From Fidelibacterota bacterium (lineage in GTDB: Bacteria; Fidelibacterota; Marinisomatia; Marinisomatales; TCS55), in the NCBI GenBank assembly GCA_014239435.1, contig JAAZYX010000021.1:38929-102928 (forward strand): a DNA stretch of 64,000 nt, in the 5' to 3' direction. The notes below the pieces were generated by a model, which had not been told where the DNA came from, did no database searches, and saw nothing but the letters and a program-made list of their open reading frames with translations. How positions within the stretch are numbered: the first letter of the stretch is position 1; the number at the start of each line of letters is the position of its first letter. A program made the translations under genes and the position numbers. Shown here one piece after another: positions 27,197 to 38,402 of this stretch.

Positions 27197-30100
27197 GTGA
27201 AACGCATATTTACTTCAGTTGTTTTATCCGCATTTATTCTTTTTGCAGGTGTTTGGTCTTACCACGGAGTCCAAAATTATTTTCGTGAGCAAAACAGAGT
27301 TGAATTTGAGCAATTCCTGAAAGAGCATCCTTTTAATCAACGGCCGCATTTAACCAAAAAAGATTGGAAGAAAAAGCTCGCAAAAAAAGATCGGCCGGAT
27401 CTTGCCATGGAACAAAACTTTTTCATGACCGTGGATCCTACGCTAAAAAGAGTTCCATCCGAACGGCTCGTCCGCGCCTATGAAGCGGCGGAATTATCTC
27501 GCTCGAGAATCCAGAGAACCGTGGACTGGACCGAACACGGACCTGACAATGTTGGCGGAAGGACACGCGCAATTATGTTCGATCCTAATGATGCCACTTA
27601 TAAGAAATTTTGGGCAGGAGGTGTTGCTGGCGGTTTGTGGTATACGGACGATGTTACCGTTGACAGCCCGGTATGGACACAAATCAACGATTTTTGGGCC
27701 AATATTGCTGTTACAACCATAGCATACGATCCGACAGACACCGACGTATTTTATGTAGGTACTGGAGAAGGATGGTACAATAGTGATGCTGTAAGAGGAG
27801 GCGGAATCTGGAAAACGTCGGATGGAGGAACGACATGGACACAGCTTGCGTCAACAAGTGAAAACGATGATTTTTATTACATTCAAAAAATTATTGTGCA
27901 TCCCACGACGGGAGATGTTTATGCCGGCACTCGCGGTGACAGTTGGGGTGAAGGCGGAGTATATCGATCCACGAATGATGGATCTTCATGGACGAGAGTT
28001 CTAACTGATTCCCAAGGTTCACGTTGTGCTGATTTAGAAATTGGTGCGGACAATACTCTGTATGCGGCAATGGGAATTTGGTACGCAGGTGGAGTGTATA
28101 AAAGCACGAACGGCACGAGTTGGACACAGCTTAATTCGGGAACAAATGGGTTTCCGACTTCAGGTTTTGCACGCATAGAATTGGCAACTGCACCTTCAGA
28201 CCAAAATACAATCTATGCAATTGCTAATGGAGGAAGCGGGAATAATGATATTGAATTTTTCGTAAAAACATCCGACGGCGGTACTTCCTGGTCTGATATT
28301 GATATTCCCATTAATACAAGCGGTGTACATTTTACAAGAGGGCAGTCGTGGTATGATTTAATTCTATCCGTCCATCCGACGGATCCAAATATAGTCTTCG
28401 CCGGTGGAGTGGATTTGCACAAAACTACAAACAGCGGAACATCTTGGTCGCAGGTTTCCCATTGGTATGGCGGTTTCAGTTTACCTTATGTTCACGCGGA
28501 TCAACATGGTATGACCTTCAGGCCAAATGATACGGACTATATCGTATTCTCAAATGATGGAGGAATCCATGTTTCTGAGGATGGCGGCAGCACGTACGAT
28601 GAAAAAAATACAGGATATAATGTTACCCAATTTTATGCCTGCGCTATTCATCCAACCGCCGGAAACAGTTATTTTCTAGCTGGATCGCAAGATAACGGAT
28701 CACATCAATTCTCAAATGCTTCTGGAATCGTATCTACAATAGAAGTTACAGGAGGTGACGGAGCATACTGTTTCATTGATCAATCAGATCCTGATCATCA
28801 AATCACATCTTATGTGTACAATAATTATTATAGAAGTACCAATGGAGGATCCAACTTTAATTCAATTTCAAATGACAATTCCGGCCGATTCATTAATCCT
28901 ACGGATTATGATGATGATGCAAATATCTTGTATTCTGCTTTGGATGCATATTCATTAAAAAAAATTGACAATATTACTGGGAATTATAATGCTAGTACTG
29001 TTTCAGGATTGGATCTTGGATCAACAGCATCTCACATTCGCGTTTCCTCATTTACCGATAACACAATTTTTGTAGGAACAGGATCAGGCAGGATATACAA
29101 ATTAACAAATGCACATTCTTCTTCTGTCTCTTCAACTAGAATAGATGGCAGCAATATGCCGACAGGGTATATTTCTTGTATTGAATTGGGATCAAGCGAA
29201 AATCAGATAATGGTCACGTTTTCGAATTATGGCGTCACTTCGGTGTGGGAAACCCAAAATGGGGGCACATCATGGTCAAGCAAAGAGGGTGACCTCCCCG
29301 ATATGCCGGTTCGGTGGGCACTTTACAATCCGAATGACCGGACTGAAGTGATTTTGGCCACAGAAGTAGGCGTTTGGCATACTAACAATATCAACGATTC
29401 AAGTCCAAGTTGGACTGCATCTAACAGCGGACTTGCGAATGTGAGGACCGATATGCTTCAAATCCGTGATTCAGACTTTAAGGTAATTGCCGCAACGCAT
29501 GGGAGAGGACTCTTTTCATCCGATGGATTCGCCGCTGCTTTGGCTGCAAATTTTACATCCGATGTAACAGGGGGGATTCCTCCATTGGCGGTAAATTTTA
29601 CAGACCAAACAGGCGGATCTTCAACTCCAACTTCATGGTCATGGAATTTTGGTGACGGCGGCACAAGTACGCTTCAAAGTCCATCCCATACTTACACTAG
29701 CCTTGGTTCTTTCACCGTATCGTTAACAGTTTCCGACGGAACAAATTCATCTACAAAATCAAAGGCGGATTATATTACTGTATCCAACACTATCATTTTC
29801 ACAGATGAAAACTTCGAAGGAACATTCCCGCCGGCGAATTGGCAAAATACTGGCACCGGTAACGGCTGGGCACAATCTTCGCGGCGAGCCAACAGCGGAA
29901 CGTATTCTGCCTTTTATGATGATTTTAATACCGGAGCAAATTCGCAAAATTATTCTCTCATTACACCGGAAATGGATTTTTCGAATCTAATGTCAGCGAA
30001 TTTAAATTATTTCGAAAACGTGAATTATCGGTCTGCGGCCATCACACAAAATGTTGAAATTTCCATCGATGGCGGTACAACATGGACGGTCATTCGTGAT

Positions 30101-31435
30101 TCCATCGGAACAGAAGATGCATGGGGAGAGATCAATGAAGACTTAACATCTTTTATCGGAAATTCGTCCGTGTACCTTCGGTACCGATACGAGGGAGGAT
30201 ATGATGCGGAATGGTGGGTGGATGACGTCTATATCACAGGAGAACCTATTCAGGGTTTTGCCGCAGAATTTTCAGCGGACGTAACGAGCGGCGAGGTTCC
30301 TCTTGCAGTTCAGTTTACAGATTATTCTTCTGGAAATCCTACAAGTTGGAGCTGGAATTTTGGGGATGGCGGTCAAAGTGCACTTCAAAATCCATCTTAC
30401 ACCTACACAACAGGCGGCACCTATTCGGTTTCGTTAACTGCTTCTAACGGAACGGATTCAGATTTTGAAATCAAAACAGATTATATTGAAGCTTCTACTT
30501 CCGTAAATAATCCCCCCGAAGAATTTTCTACATTGGTTCCCCAAGCAGATGAAGAAATTGGTACGGGTTACTTAACGTTTAAATGGAATGCAGCCTCGGA
30601 TACCGATGAAAATGATTTAGTGAGTTATACCTTGTATGTCGGCGAGGACTCTTCACAAACAGTTTCTCATGATGCAGGGACCGATACTACAAAAACAGTA
30701 GTGCAATTAACCGAGAATGCTACCTATTGGTGGAAAGTTATAGCATCAGACTTAAATAATGGATCAACAGTAAATGGCGCCGGCTTTCAGCGGTTTTATG
30801 TCGATATTGCATCAGAGTCGCCCACGGATTTTATTCCAATTGCACCTACAAATGGCGATTCAGGATTAGATCAAACACTCGAACTATCCTGGAATGAACC
30901 AACAGATCCTGATCCCCTAGATTCAATAACATATACTGTTGTTTATGCTACAGATTGGAATGACCAAAGTACCCAAAATGAAATCGCAAATATCACCGCA
31001 CCGAGTGTGTCGCTCACATTTACAAATAATTCTGAATATTATTGGCTGGTAAAGGCTGAAGATTTAGATGGGTTTATTGTGGAATCAAACGGTGGAGAAC
31101 CTTGGAGTTTTGTTGTTGGTGAATTGAGCAATGACTCTTCAAATCTCATTCCTGAGAAATTTGTTCTACATCAGAATTTCCCCAACCCGTTTAATCCGAT
31201 AACACACATTCGATATGATCTTCCAAAAAGTGGATTTGTAAAGATTGAAGTGTGTGATATGCTTGGTCAGAAAATTCGAACCCTTGTTTCACGGGTAGAA
31301 TCAGCCGGATATAATAAGTCAGTATACTGGGACAGTAGAAATAATAACGGATCCAATGTAAGCGCAGGTGTGTATTTTGTTCAGATTATATCCGGAGAAA
31401 TGATTTTATCTCGGAAAATGATCCTGTTGAGATAA
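27197..31435 (+). CDS. Secreted BNR/PKD protein with C-terminal sorting domain
   Basis: The protein has 1412 residues from GTG with an N-terminal signal segment (FTSVVLSAFILFAGVWS). Residues about 90-780 hold Asp-box/sortilin (VPS10-like) beta-propeller repeats such as KTSDGGTTWTQL, RSTNDGSSWTRV and VSEDGGSTYDEK. Next come a PKD domain (SWSWNFGDGGTST), a cleaved-adhesin/jelly-roll module (FEGTFPPANWQNTG), a second PKD (SWSWNFGDGGQSA), two FN3-like modules, and the sorting domain (FPNPFNPITHIRYDLPKSG, ending RKMILLR). It is probably an exported surface or soluble binding protein or glycosidase-like propeller; no catalytic residues are identified. A 107-bp AT-rich leader precedes it. Confidence 0.85.
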   Translation: MKRIFTSVVLSAFILFAGVWSYHGVQNYFREQNRVEFEQFLKEHPFNQRPHLTKKDWKKKLAKKDRPDLAMEQNFFMTVDPTLKRVPSERLVRAYEAAELSRSRIQRTVDWTEHGPDNVGGRTRAIMFDPNDATYKKFWAGGVAGGLWYTDDVTVDSPVWTQINDFWANIAVTTIAYDPTDTDVFYVGTGEGWYNSDAVRGGGIWKTSDGGTTWTQLASTSENDDFYYIQKIIVHPTTGDVYAGTRGDSWGEGGVYRSTNDGSSWTRVLTDSQGSRCADLEIGADNTLYAAMGIWYAGGVYKSTNGTSWTQLNSGTNGFPTSGFARIELATAPSDQNTIYAIANGGSGNNDIEFFVKTSDGGTSWSDIDIPINTSGVHFTRGQSWYDLILSVHPTDPNIVFAGGVDLHKTTNSGTSWSQVSHWYGGFSLPYVHADQHGMTFRPNDTDYIVFSNDGGIHVSEDGGSTYDEKNTGYNVTQFYACAIHPTAGNSYFLAGSQDNGSHQFSNASGIVSTIEVTGGDGAYCFIDQSDPDHQITSYVYNNYYRSTNGGSNFNSISNDNSGRFINPTDYDDDANILYSALDAYSLKKIDNITGNYNASTVSGLDLGSTASHIRVSSFTDNTIFVGTGSGRIYKLTNAHSSSVSSTRIDGSNMPTGYISCIELGSSENQIMVTFSNYGVTSVWETQNGGTSWSSKEGDLPDMPVRWALYNPNDRTEVILATEVGVWHTNNINDSSPSWTASNSGLANVRTDMLQIRDSDFKVIAATHGRGLFSSDGFAAALAANFTSDVTGGIPPLAVNFTDQTGGSSTPTSWSWNFGDGGTSTLQSPSHTYTSLGSFTVSLTVSDGTNSSTKSKADYITVSNTIIFTDENFEGTFPPANWQNTGTGNGWAQSSRRANSGTYSAFYDDFNTGANSQNYSLITPEMDFSNLMSANLNYFENVNYRSAAITQNVEISIDGGTTWTVIRDSIGTEDAWGEINEDLTSFIGNSSVYLRYRYEGGYDAEWWVDDVYITGEPIQGFAAEFSADVTSGEVPLAVQFTDYSSGNPTSWSWNFGDGGQSALQNPSYTYTTGGTYSVSLTASNGTDSDFEIKTDYIEASTSVNNPPEEFSTLVPQADEEIGTGYLTFKWNAASDTDENDLVSYTLYVGEDSSQTVSHDAGTDTTKTVVQLTENATYWWKVIASDLNNGSTVNGAGFQRFYVDIASESPTDFIPIAPTNGDSGLDQTLELSWNEPTDPDPLDSITYTVVYATDWNDQSTQNEIANITAPSVSLTFTNNSEYYWLVKAEDLDGFIVESNGGEPWSFVVGELSNDSSNLIPEKFVLHQNFPNPFNPITHIRYDLPKSGFVKIEVCDMLGQKIRTLVSRVESAGYNKSVYWDSRNNNGSNVSAGVYFVQIISGEMILSRKMILLR

Positions 31436-31437
31436 TT

Positions 31438-32265
31438 TTAAATATCAATTCCATTTAACCGAAGTTTTTCAATGACGGGGCGTGTTTGTCCCGTCATTTT
31501 ATTATGTAGAGCTTTATTTGATGCAACAATATTCCGATTGAAAATAGAGAAGGGTGAGCCGTCCATTTGAGACACAGTTCCACCAGCTTCTTTTACGATT
31601 ACAATTCCAGCCGCCGTGTCCCAGGGATGCAAATCAAATTCCCAAAATCCATCTACTTTTCCGCTTGCTACATGACATAAATCCACGGATGCAGCACCGA
31701 GCCTTCGCACTCCCTGCGATTGATCGGTAAACTGCTTAAATAGATTCATATTTGCTTCCCAAGCTTCATCATGCTCGTAGCCAAAACCGGTAACAAATAA
31801 TCCATTTTCAATCGTATTGGTTTTAGAGACGCCGATAGGATTTCCATTGCAAAATGCACCATTTCCCACTGTAGCGGAATACACATTCCCAACCGGCAAT
31901 TCCACCACAATTCCTAAAATTGGATATCCATTATTCAGGCAAGCAATGGATACGCCGAACGATGGATATCCGTGAACAAAATTTGTCGTTCCATCGAGCG
32001 GATCAATCACCCAAACCCATTCAGCATCTATGTTGATTCCGGGGCGCTCTTCAGCAAGAATTCCAAATTCAGGTGTTTCTTTTTCAAATATTTCGCAAAT
32101 AATGTCTTCTGATTTGGTGTCAATTTCGGTTACAAGATCTGTAGGGCCTTTTTCCCGAACAGTCGAAGGATCGTTATTGAGTATATGTTTTGCAGCTGAT
32201 TGTGCTGCCAATTCTGCAATCTTGAGCAGATCGGGTAGCATTTTATTTGTCGAAGTTGGGGACAA
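31438..32265 (-). CDS. suhB: Inositol-1-monophosphatase family protein
   Basis: The protein has 275 residues. Metal and substrate motifs of the family are intact: GILAEERPG (Glu ligands), WVIDPLDGTTNFVHGYPSFG, and HPWDTAAGIVIVKEAGG. It hydrolyses inositol phosphates or related sugar phosphates; in E. coli SuhB also acts with the rRNA antitermination complex. It lies 16 bp after the last ABC permease gene on the same strand, so probably shares the efflux operon. It converges with the BNR protein gene with 2 bp between stops. Confidence 0.88.
   Translation of the reverse strand: MSPTSTNKMLPDLLKIAELAAQSAAKHILNNDPSTVREKGPTDLVTEIDTKSEDIICEIFEKETPEFGILAEERPGINIDAEWVWVIDPLDGTTNFVHGYPSFGVSIACLNNGYPILGIVVELPVGNVYSATVGNGAFCNGNPIGVSKTNTIENGLFVTGFGYEHDEAWEANMNLFKQFTDQSQGVRRLGAASVDLCHVASGKVDGFWEFDLHPWDTAAGIVIVKEAGGTVSQMDGSPFSIFNRNIVASNKALHNKMTGQTRPVIEKLRLNGIDI
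31471..31504 (+). terminator. Plus-strand terminator inside the suhB 3' coding end
   Basis: A 9-bp perfect stem AATGACGGG / CCCGTCATT (31471-31479 / 31490-31498), 10-nt loop, then TTATTAT. It lies 36 bp after the stop of the convergent BNR gene and within suhB coding sequence, so it would end the plus-strand transcript. Confidence 0.5.
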
Positions 32266-32280
32266 TAAACTAATAGAGAA

Positions 32281-33537
32281 TTATTCGAATCTTAAAGATT
32301 CAATTGGGTCTAAGTTGGCTGCGCGCCAAGCGGGGTAAATTCCGAATCCAATACCGATGAGTGAGCAGACAGCCATGCCGTAAAAAGCCCAATCCATGGG
32401 CACCACAGCGGGCACTTTCAAGAGGATTGCAACAATGTTCCCACCGGCGATTCCCAAAATAACGCCAACAATTCCTCCAAATTGGCTAAGGAAAATAGCT
32501 TCCATTAAAAATTGGGTAAGAATGTCTCGTTTGGTCGCGCCGATTGCTTTCCGAATTCCAATCTCTTTTATCCTTTCCGTGACAGAAACGAGCATGATAT
32601 TCATAATTCCTATTCCGGCTACTAGTAATGCTATCACACTCACAGCGCCTGCAAATAGTTTAATACCACCGGTAAAACCTGCAAAAGTTTCCATCATTTC
32701 TTCGTTGGAAATAATTGCAAAATCGTTTTCTTCTCCTGCTGGAACCTTTCGAATAACGCGCATGAGGCCGATTACTTCATCCATAGTTTTTTCGTACAGT
32801 TCAGTTGATTCTGCCTCAATATTAATGGCAAGAGAAGTCCATCTATGAGAGAATCGCTGTATATAAATTGAAATGGGAATCATAACAAAATAATCCTGAC
32901 TTTGACCAAAAGCCTGTCCTTTTCGTTCTGTTACACCAATAACCGTATAATCTAATCCCTTTATTTGAATATCTTTTCCCAATGGATCTTCAAAGGGGAA
33001 AAGGATATCTGCTAGGTCTGGACCAAGTATGGTAACATTACGATGAAAACGAATATCGTCTTCCATAAAATTTCGTCCATCAGCAAGATAGGTTTTAAAA
33101 GATCGCAAACCCCATTCATCTACGCCGGATAATTCTGCCGTTTTTTTTAATCGTTTATCTTTATACTGGATATTTCTTTCTTGGGTGTTATCTGCGACAC
33201 TTACCCGTAGCGGCAATTTTGCTCGTTGTTTTAATTCTTCATAATGAGCATATCGAATATTTTTCCGTTTTCGAATTTTATCATTTGCGCCACCATGAAT
33301 TCTGATTGCAGGAGATTTTTGAATCATAAATGTATTGGTGCCAAATATATCCAGCTGAGAATTCACTGAAGATTCCAACGTTCGAATGGCTGTCATGACT
33401 CCAATAACAGAAAAAACACCAATACTGATTCCCAACAAGGTTAGGATGGACCGTAGTTTATTTTGACGAATGGATTCTATCGCCATTCGAAAACTTTCTT
33501 TAACCGTATTTTTTAAATGGGAGTGTTTTGCCATCAT
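32281..33537 (-). CDS. ABC transporter permease, MacB/FtsX type (second)
   Basis: The protein has 418 residues. One N-terminal membrane helix (LRSILTLLGISIGVFSVIGV) is followed by a MacB-type periplasmic core domain and three C-terminal helices with the FtsX signature VSVTERIKEIGIRKAIGA. It works with the LolD/MacB-like ATPase encoded upstream, as a mechanotransmission-type exporter of peptides, lipids or drugs. It ends NLDPIESLRFE, the usual C-terminus of the family. It overlaps the other permease gene by 4 bp; the two differ enough to form a heterodimer. Confidence 0.92.
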   Translation of the reverse strand: MMAKHSHLKNTVKESFRMAIESIRQNKLRSILTLLGISIGVFSVIGVMTAIRTLESSVNSQLDIFGTNTFMIQKSPAIRIHGGANDKIRKRKNIRYAHYEELKQRAKLPLRVSVADNTQERNIQYKDKRLKKTAELSGVDEWGLRSFKTYLADGRNFMEDDIRFHRNVTILGPDLADILFPFEDPLGKDIQIKGLDYTVIGVTERKGQAFGQSQDYFVMIPISIYIQRFSHRWTSLAINIEAESTELYEKTMDEVIGLMRVIRKVPAGEENDFAIISNEEMMETFAGFTGGIKLFAGAVSVIALLVAGIGIMNIMLVSVTERIKEIGIRKAIGATKRDILTQFLMEAIFLSQFGGIVGVILGIAGGNIVAILLKVPAVVPMDWAFYGMAVCSLIGIGFGIYPAWRAANLDPIESLRFE

Positions 33538-34751
33538 TCGTACCGAAGGGCATCAATCGGGTCTAATCGAGCAGCTTGGTAGGATGGAACCAGCCCTGAA
33601 ACTATACCAATAATGACGCTCAACATGATGGATCCAATAGCTAAGCCAATAGGCATGGACGAAGGAAAATATTGATTAATTAGGAGACTCAGCCCGCCAG
33701 CTAATCCCATTCCCATCAATCCAGCAATTAGACATATTAGAACTGCTTCCATCAAAAATTGTCCAAGAATCATAGATTGGGTAGCTCCCAATGCTTTTCG
33801 AACGCCTATTTCCCGAGTTCGTTCTTTGACGGATACAAACATGATATTCATTATGCCTATTCCGCCAACAATAAGAGAAAGAGCTGTAATAAATAGCCCC
33901 GTTCCACCAATCGCCAACTTAATTGTTTTATATTGAGCTTCCATGGTGGCGGATTGGTTAATGGCGAAATCATCCTTCTCTTGAGGTTTTAAAGCGCGGA
34001 TCTGACGCATAATTCCATAAATTTCTTCTTTGGCTTCATCATAATTTTCCGTGTTCAGCTTAATTCTTACATTCATCCATCCTCGACGAGCGAATAGTCG
34101 CTGATAGGTTCCGTACGGCAAAACAGCTTGGTTATCTAGACTAAACAATCCCATAAATTTTCCCTGCTTTTTAAGCACTCCAATAACTCGAAATTTATGA
34201 GATCCTATTTTGACATACTTATCGATTGGATCTTCATCTGGAAATAATCCATCTGCTACATCTCTACCAATCACCATTACACGAGTTCCTGATCTATTTT
34301 CTCCATCAGTAAAATATCGCCCGTTTGTAACGTCAGCAGATTCATTCGTTGCCATATATTCTGGTGTAGTACCGAAGAAACGTGTATCAATTCGTTTATC
34401 TCCCCGAATAATACTTCCGCCTCTTTCTGATACGGGAGCAACTGCAGCAATAAATTTTGATTTTGCTCTGAGTTTCTCTACATATTCTTCTTTAATTCGT
34501 GGACGATTTCTCAATTCCCACCAGTCCATGTCGCCACCAAACCAATCCATACGGCTTACAATTAATACATCTCTACCGAGGAAAGACATGCTCTTTTCAA
34601 ATGTTCTATCCAAGCCGGAGATGAGTGTCCCCATCAACGTCACAGATAAAACACCAATAATAATTCCCAATGCAGTTAAAATGGATCGAGATTTATTTCC
34701 GAAGATGGAACTAAGAGAAATGCGAAGATTTTCCCAAAAGAGTGAAATCAA
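33534..34751 (-). CDS. ABC transporter permease, MacB/FtsX type (first)
   Basis: The protein has 405 residues, with the same plan as its neighbour: N-terminal helix ([21 protein letters not shown]), periplasmic MacB core, then three helices with [19 protein letters not shown] and C-terminus [11 protein letters not shown]. It overlaps the ATPase gene by 4 bp. Two separate permease genes instead of one MacB fusion suggest a heterodimeric membrane unit. The substrate is unknown. Confidence 0.92.
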   Translation of the reverse strand: MISLFWENLRISLSSIFGNKSRSILTALGIIIGVLSVTLMGTLISGLDRTFEKSMSFLGRDVLIVSRMDWFGGDMDWWELRNRPRIKEEYVEKLRAKSKFIAAVAPVSERGGSIIRGDKRIDTRFFGTTPEYMATNESADVTNGRYFTDGENRSGTRVMVIGRDVADGLFPDEDPIDKYVKIGSHKFRVIGVLKKQGKFMGLFSLDNQAVLPYGTYQRLFARRGWMNVRIKLNTENYDEAKEEIYGIMRQIRALKPQEKDDFAINQSATMEAQYKTIKLAIGGTGLFITALSLIVGGIGIMNIMFVSVKERTREIGVRKALGATQSMILGQFLMEAVLICLIAGLMGMGLAGGLSLLINQYFPSSMPIGLAIGSIMLSVIIGIVSGLVPSYQAARLDPIDALRYE

Positions 34752-35455
34752 GAGGAAACTCTGTTTCTTTTCGTTGTTTTAAGGTCCTCTTTAATCTTCC
34801 CATCGAAAAGGTGGATTGTTCTATCAGCGTGGTCAGCGATGTATTCTTCGTGGGTAACCAAGATGATTGTATTCCCGGAAGAATGAAGTTTGTCTAAAAT
34901 CTTCATAATTTCAACACCACTTTTTGAGTCCAAATTCCCGGTTGGTTCATCCGCTAAAATGATAGATGGATCATTTACCAAAGCTCTGGCAATGGCTACA
35001 CGCTGTCGTTGGCCTCCGGAAAGTTCATTAGGTTTATGATGCATCCGTTCTTCCAATCCAACTGCAATTAGAGCTTTTTTAGCTTTTTCAACCCGATCAT
35101 TTTTGGGGATGTTTGCATAAATAAGTGGAACTTCCACATTGCGAAGGGCAGTGGCTTTGGGGAGTAAATTAAACGTTTGAAATACAAACCCTATTTTTCG
35201 GTTCCGAATAGAAGCCAATTGATTATCATCCATTTCATGGACGAGTTCTCCTTCAAATTCATAAATGCCTTCCGTTGGAGAATCTAAACAACCGATCATG
35301 TTCATCAGTGTGGATTTTCCGGAACCTGAAGGTCCCATAATGGAAATATATTCATTATGATTTATGGTGAGATCGACACCATCCAATGCACGAACTAATT
35401 CACCGCCTACATCATAATGGCGATTAATTTTTTGTAAAGAAATGAGATCAGGCAC
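34748..35455 (-). CDS. ABC transporter ATP-binding protein (LolD/MacB type)
   Basis: The protein has 235 residues. Walker A is [12 protein letters not shown], the Q-loop is in [11 protein letters not shown], the signature is [15 protein letters not shown], Walker B is [12 protein letters not shown] and the switch His is in LVTHE. This belongs to the LolCDE/MacB/FtsE group that powers periplasmic conformational change rather than membrane passage. It is encoded between the adaptor and the two permeases. Confidence 0.95.
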   Translation of the reverse strand: MPDLISLQKINRHYDVGGELVRALDGVDLTINHNEYISIMGPSGSGKSTLMNMIGCLDSPTEGIYEFEGELVHEMDDNQLASIRNRKIGFVFQTFNLLPKATALRNVEVPLIYANIPKNDRVEKAKKALIAVGLEERMHHKPNELSGGQRQRVAIARALVNDPSIILADEPTGNLDSKSGVEIMKILDKLHSSGNTIILVTHEEYIADHADRTIHLFDGKIKEDLKTTKRNRVSS

Positions 35456-35472
35456 AACGATAATAATTCAGT

Positions 35473-36828
35473 TTAATCACCGGATTTATTTGTCTCGGTT
35501 TTGATGTTGAAACCATTTTTTCCGTTCGGTTCATCTTCCTGAGTCTTCACCACTTTATTATGGGATAAATCCTTACTTATAGCTCGGTAACTTCCTGTAA
35601 CAATTACTTCGCCTTCACCAATGCCGCTGAGGACTTCGTAATGGGTTTCGGAAGAAATCCCCACATGTATGGGTCGGATATGAACGATTTTCTCGTCTTT
35701 CCCAATTTTGGTTTTATTCAGGGATTTTTCATCCATATCCGACATGATTCCATCCCTTAGTACACCGCTAGGTTTATTGGCAATAATAAATACCAATTCT
35801 TCCATTTTTTTAGCTTTTTGTCTTTTTGAGTCGTTATTTTTGTCTGAATCCTTATTTTTTCCGAACGTCATAAATTCTGATCCTTCAGGGCGCACTGTTA
35901 AACTTTGAATTGGAATGGTCAGCACATTATCTTTCTTATCCGTAATGATGTTCGCGGTAGCACTCATTCCGGGACGAATCCCATCCGGCACTTGGATCAT
36001 TCGAATTTTCACCTCAAAATTGGTAACCTGTTCAGCAGACCCCACTGAAGATGTTTGTGCCATGTGAGCAATTTCGCTGACAACGCCGTAAAAAAGTGTA
36101 TCTTGAAAAGCGTCTATTTCAATTTCGGTCGTATCGCCTTGAGATACAGATACAACGTCATTTTCGTTTACATCTACAATGACTTCCATTCGATTCAAGT
36201 CAGCAATAATCATGAGCACTTCTGCTTGAAACATGCCGCCTACCGCCATTTCGCCCACCTCTTTATTGACCGCGGTTACGATTCCGTCCTGAGGTGAAAC
36301 TATACGTGCTTTATTTAAATCATCTTCTCGTGATTCCAGACTGGATTTTGCTTGCGCCAATGAACTATTTGCTATTTCATACGATGCTTGCACCGCCTCT
36401 AATTCTTGATCTGATGCCAAATTTTGTTCATACATATTTTCTACACGCTTCTTACTGGCTAATTCTTGCTTTAACCGTGCATTGGCCGATCGAACAGAAG
36501 AGACGGCCGCATTATAATTTGATAATAATTGTTTTCGATCTAATGTAATTAAGTGTTGCCCCTTTTTGACATAATCACCTTCTTCAGCAGTAATTGAATC
36601 AATCCATGCTGAGGAAGTGGCGCTGATTTTCACTTCAGTCTCCGGCTGGATTTTTCCACTTGCATTGACTTTATGAATAATCGTTTGCCTGGTTATTTTT
36701 TCCGTTTCCACTTTGATTGCATCATCATCCTTCCTCATCAAACTTATTACAATCAGAATTAAAACTAGCGTACCACCCCCGCCAAAAATGAGCCATTTTT
36801 TCTTTTTGGTAAATTTTTTCTTTGTCAC
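35473..36828 (-). CDS. Periplasmic adaptor (MacA/HlyD family)
   Basis: The protein has 451 residues from GTG 36828, chosen because GAGGAG sits 7 bp upstream; a TTG at 36861 would overlap tolC. A Lys-rich start and one membrane helix ([18 protein letters not shown]) are followed by the lipoyl/barrel-sandwich half ([16 protein letters not shown]), a long coiled-coil hairpin, the second sandwich half ([17 protein letters not shown]) and beta-barrel parts ([16 protein letters not shown]). It bridges the inner-membrane ABC exporter to TolC. A polar Lys/Asp insertion (about residues 328-345) is unusual. Confidence 0.9.
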   Translation of the reverse strand: MTKKKFTKKKKWLIFGGGGTLVLILIVISLMRKDDDAIKVETEKITRQTIIHKVNASGKIQPETEVKISATSSAWIDSITAEEGDYVKKGQHLITLDRKQLLSNYNAAVSSVRSANARLKQELASKKRVENMYEQNLASDQELEAVQASYEIANSSLAQAKSSLESREDDLNKARIVSPQDGIVTAVNKEVGEMAVGGMFQAEVLMIIADLNRMEVIVDVNENDVVSVSQGDTTEIEIDAFQDTLFYGVVSEIAHMAQTSSVGSAEQVTNFEVKIRMIQVPDGIRPGMSATANIITDKKDNVLTIPIQSLTVRPEGSEFMTFGKNKDSDKNNDSKRQKAKKMEELVFIIANKPSGVLRDGIMSDMDEKSLNKTKIGKDEKIVHIRPIHVGISSETHYEVLSGIGEGEVIVTGSYRAISKDLSHNKVVKTQEDEPNGKNGFNIKTETNKSGD

Positions 36829-36844
36829 TTTATTCTCCTCTAAA

Positions 36845-38170
36845 CTATTGTTTTGGGTCAAGTGTACCCAAAAGTGCTTTTAAATTTGCTTGCTCAATGT
36901 ATGCGTCATATTTTGAGCGAATTAGGGATGATCTTGCTCGCACCACAGAAGTCTGCGCATCCAATACCTCTAAGATGATTGTGGATCCTTGCGTGTACTT
37001 CATTTGAGCAAGTTTTAAATCTTCTTCGGCAGATTCGAGCACCGTTTCATTGATTGGGATAATTTCTTGATAATTATTCAATTGATCCAAAACAGAACTC
37101 AGTCGGACAGATAAATCTTGAAGTTGTGTTAAGTATTCAGATTCTTGTTTATTAACAGCAATTTTTGACTTTTGAATTTGACTGTTAATACTATTCCCGG
37201 AAAAAAGAGGAATGGAAATTGATAGTCCTACATTAAAGCGGTTTTCATCGTTAAAGTTATTGTTTAATGCGTCTCCAAAATTTTCCGCACTACCGGAATA
37301 AGTTGCATTGGCATTAATAGAAGGAAGGCGAGAACCTTTTGAAAGTTTCACGCTCAGTTCCGCACCGGTAATTTGATACTGTTTAGCTTTGATGCTAGGA
37401 TTAAATTTTTGAATGAGCTCAAATCCAGTTTCATAATCAGGAATGCTATCCATGGGAATTTCTATTTCTTCAACAAAAAAGTCTTGTTCTTTATCATTAA
37501 GTCCCATTTCATTTTTTAATGACCGATAGGCATTTTGAAGATTAGCATCATTATTGATCACATCCACTCTGGCTTGGCCAAAACGCACTTCTGCCTTTAA
37601 TAGATCTGTTTTTTTCTCCGCACCCAGCTCATATTTTTGTGTTGCCAGTGCCAATTGTTGTTGCGAACTCATGAGATTCGACCTTGCCACATCTAACAAC
37701 TGCAAAGCTTTTAAATAATTAAAATAGGAGGTATGTATATTTCGAATAATATTGGTTTTGATCTGCCGGTCAAATTCTTCGGCAATACGGAAACTGTTTT
37801 TGGCCTGACGAATTGTATTCCACCAAACACCTCCATCATAAATATTTTGGGAAAGGGAAATACTGGAAGAAGAACTGGTTTGACTGCTTATGGTTCCTGA
37901 AATCAATTCTCCTGTTTCCAAATTATATCCGCCGGCTTGTGGAGGAAATTGAGATTGACTTACACTTCCCGAAAAACGGATTGTGGGTAAAATACCGCTA
38001 TACGATCCATTTACATCTTGCTTGGCAGATTGTACATCCAATGCAGATGCTTTTAATGCTTCTTTGTTCTTTAACGCAACTTCAATTGCATCGTCAAGAG
38101 AATAAGATTGGCTGAACCCAATCGTTATCGGAAACAGAAATATAAAATAATTAAAAATTGTTCTTTTCAT
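36845..38170 (-). CDS. TolC-like outer-membrane efflux protein
   Basis: The protein has 441 residues with a signal peptide (cut near IGFSQ). Two internally repeated OEP halves are visible: [19 protein letters not shown] and [22 protein letters not shown] text, with long heptad helices ([19 protein letters not shown]). It forms the trimeric export duct for the downstream adaptor/ABC set, 16 bp away. It is the first gene of the apparent efflux operon. Confidence 0.9.
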   Translation of the reverse strand: MKRTIFNYFIFLFPITIGFSQSYSLDDAIEVALKNKEALKASALDVQSAKQDVNGSYSGILPTIRFSGSVSQSQFPPQAGGYNLETGELISGTISSQTSSSSSISLSQNIYDGGVWWNTIRQAKNSFRIAEEFDRQIKTNIIRNIHTSYFNYLKALQLLDVARSNLMSSQQQLALATQKYELGAEKKTDLLKAEVRFGQARVDVINNDANLQNAYRSLKNEMGLNDKEQDFFVEEIEIPMDSIPDYETGFELIQKFNPSIKAKQYQITGAELSVKLSKGSRLPSINANATYSGSAENFGDALNNNFNDENRFNVGLSISIPLFSGNSINSQIQKSKIAVNKQESEYLTQLQDLSVRLSSVLDQLNNYQEIIPINETVLESAEEDLKLAQMKYTQGSTIILEVLDAQTSVVRARSSLIRSKYDAYIEQANLKALLGTLDPKQ

Positions 38171-38368
38171 TCTTTATCCAATCGTGCCGGACATAACCGA
38201 TCCAAACTCGGAAAGAAACGCAATAGGAAAAAATGCCGGCTTCGAGTTGATTCTTTTTATGTTGGATTCAAATTTTTCCTCGGGTGTGGTGATTACATGT
38301 ATTATTACGGCAAACAAGGTGTTTTCTTTCGTTTAAATATATTGACTAAAAATGGAATATAAAGTTAT

Positions 38369-38397
38369 AGACTATTCATAATAATTTTAGTTGTCAA
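38369..38397 (-). promoter_or_regulatory. Weak promoter candidate for the efflux operon
   Basis: On the minus strand a perfect TTGACA (38397-38392) is followed 17 bp later by TAGTCT, a poor -10; TATAAC is 5 bp further on. It lies about 200 bp upstream of the tolC-like gene in a 232-bp AT-rich intergenic region in which I see nothing else firm. Confidence 0.25.
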
Positions 38398-38402
38398 TTA
38401 TT

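Noticed and set aside
38342..38371. Plus-strand promoter TTGACT-18-TATAGA
   Set aside because: It points at the 3' end of a minus-strand gene in AT-rich DNA with no plus-strand gene to serve.
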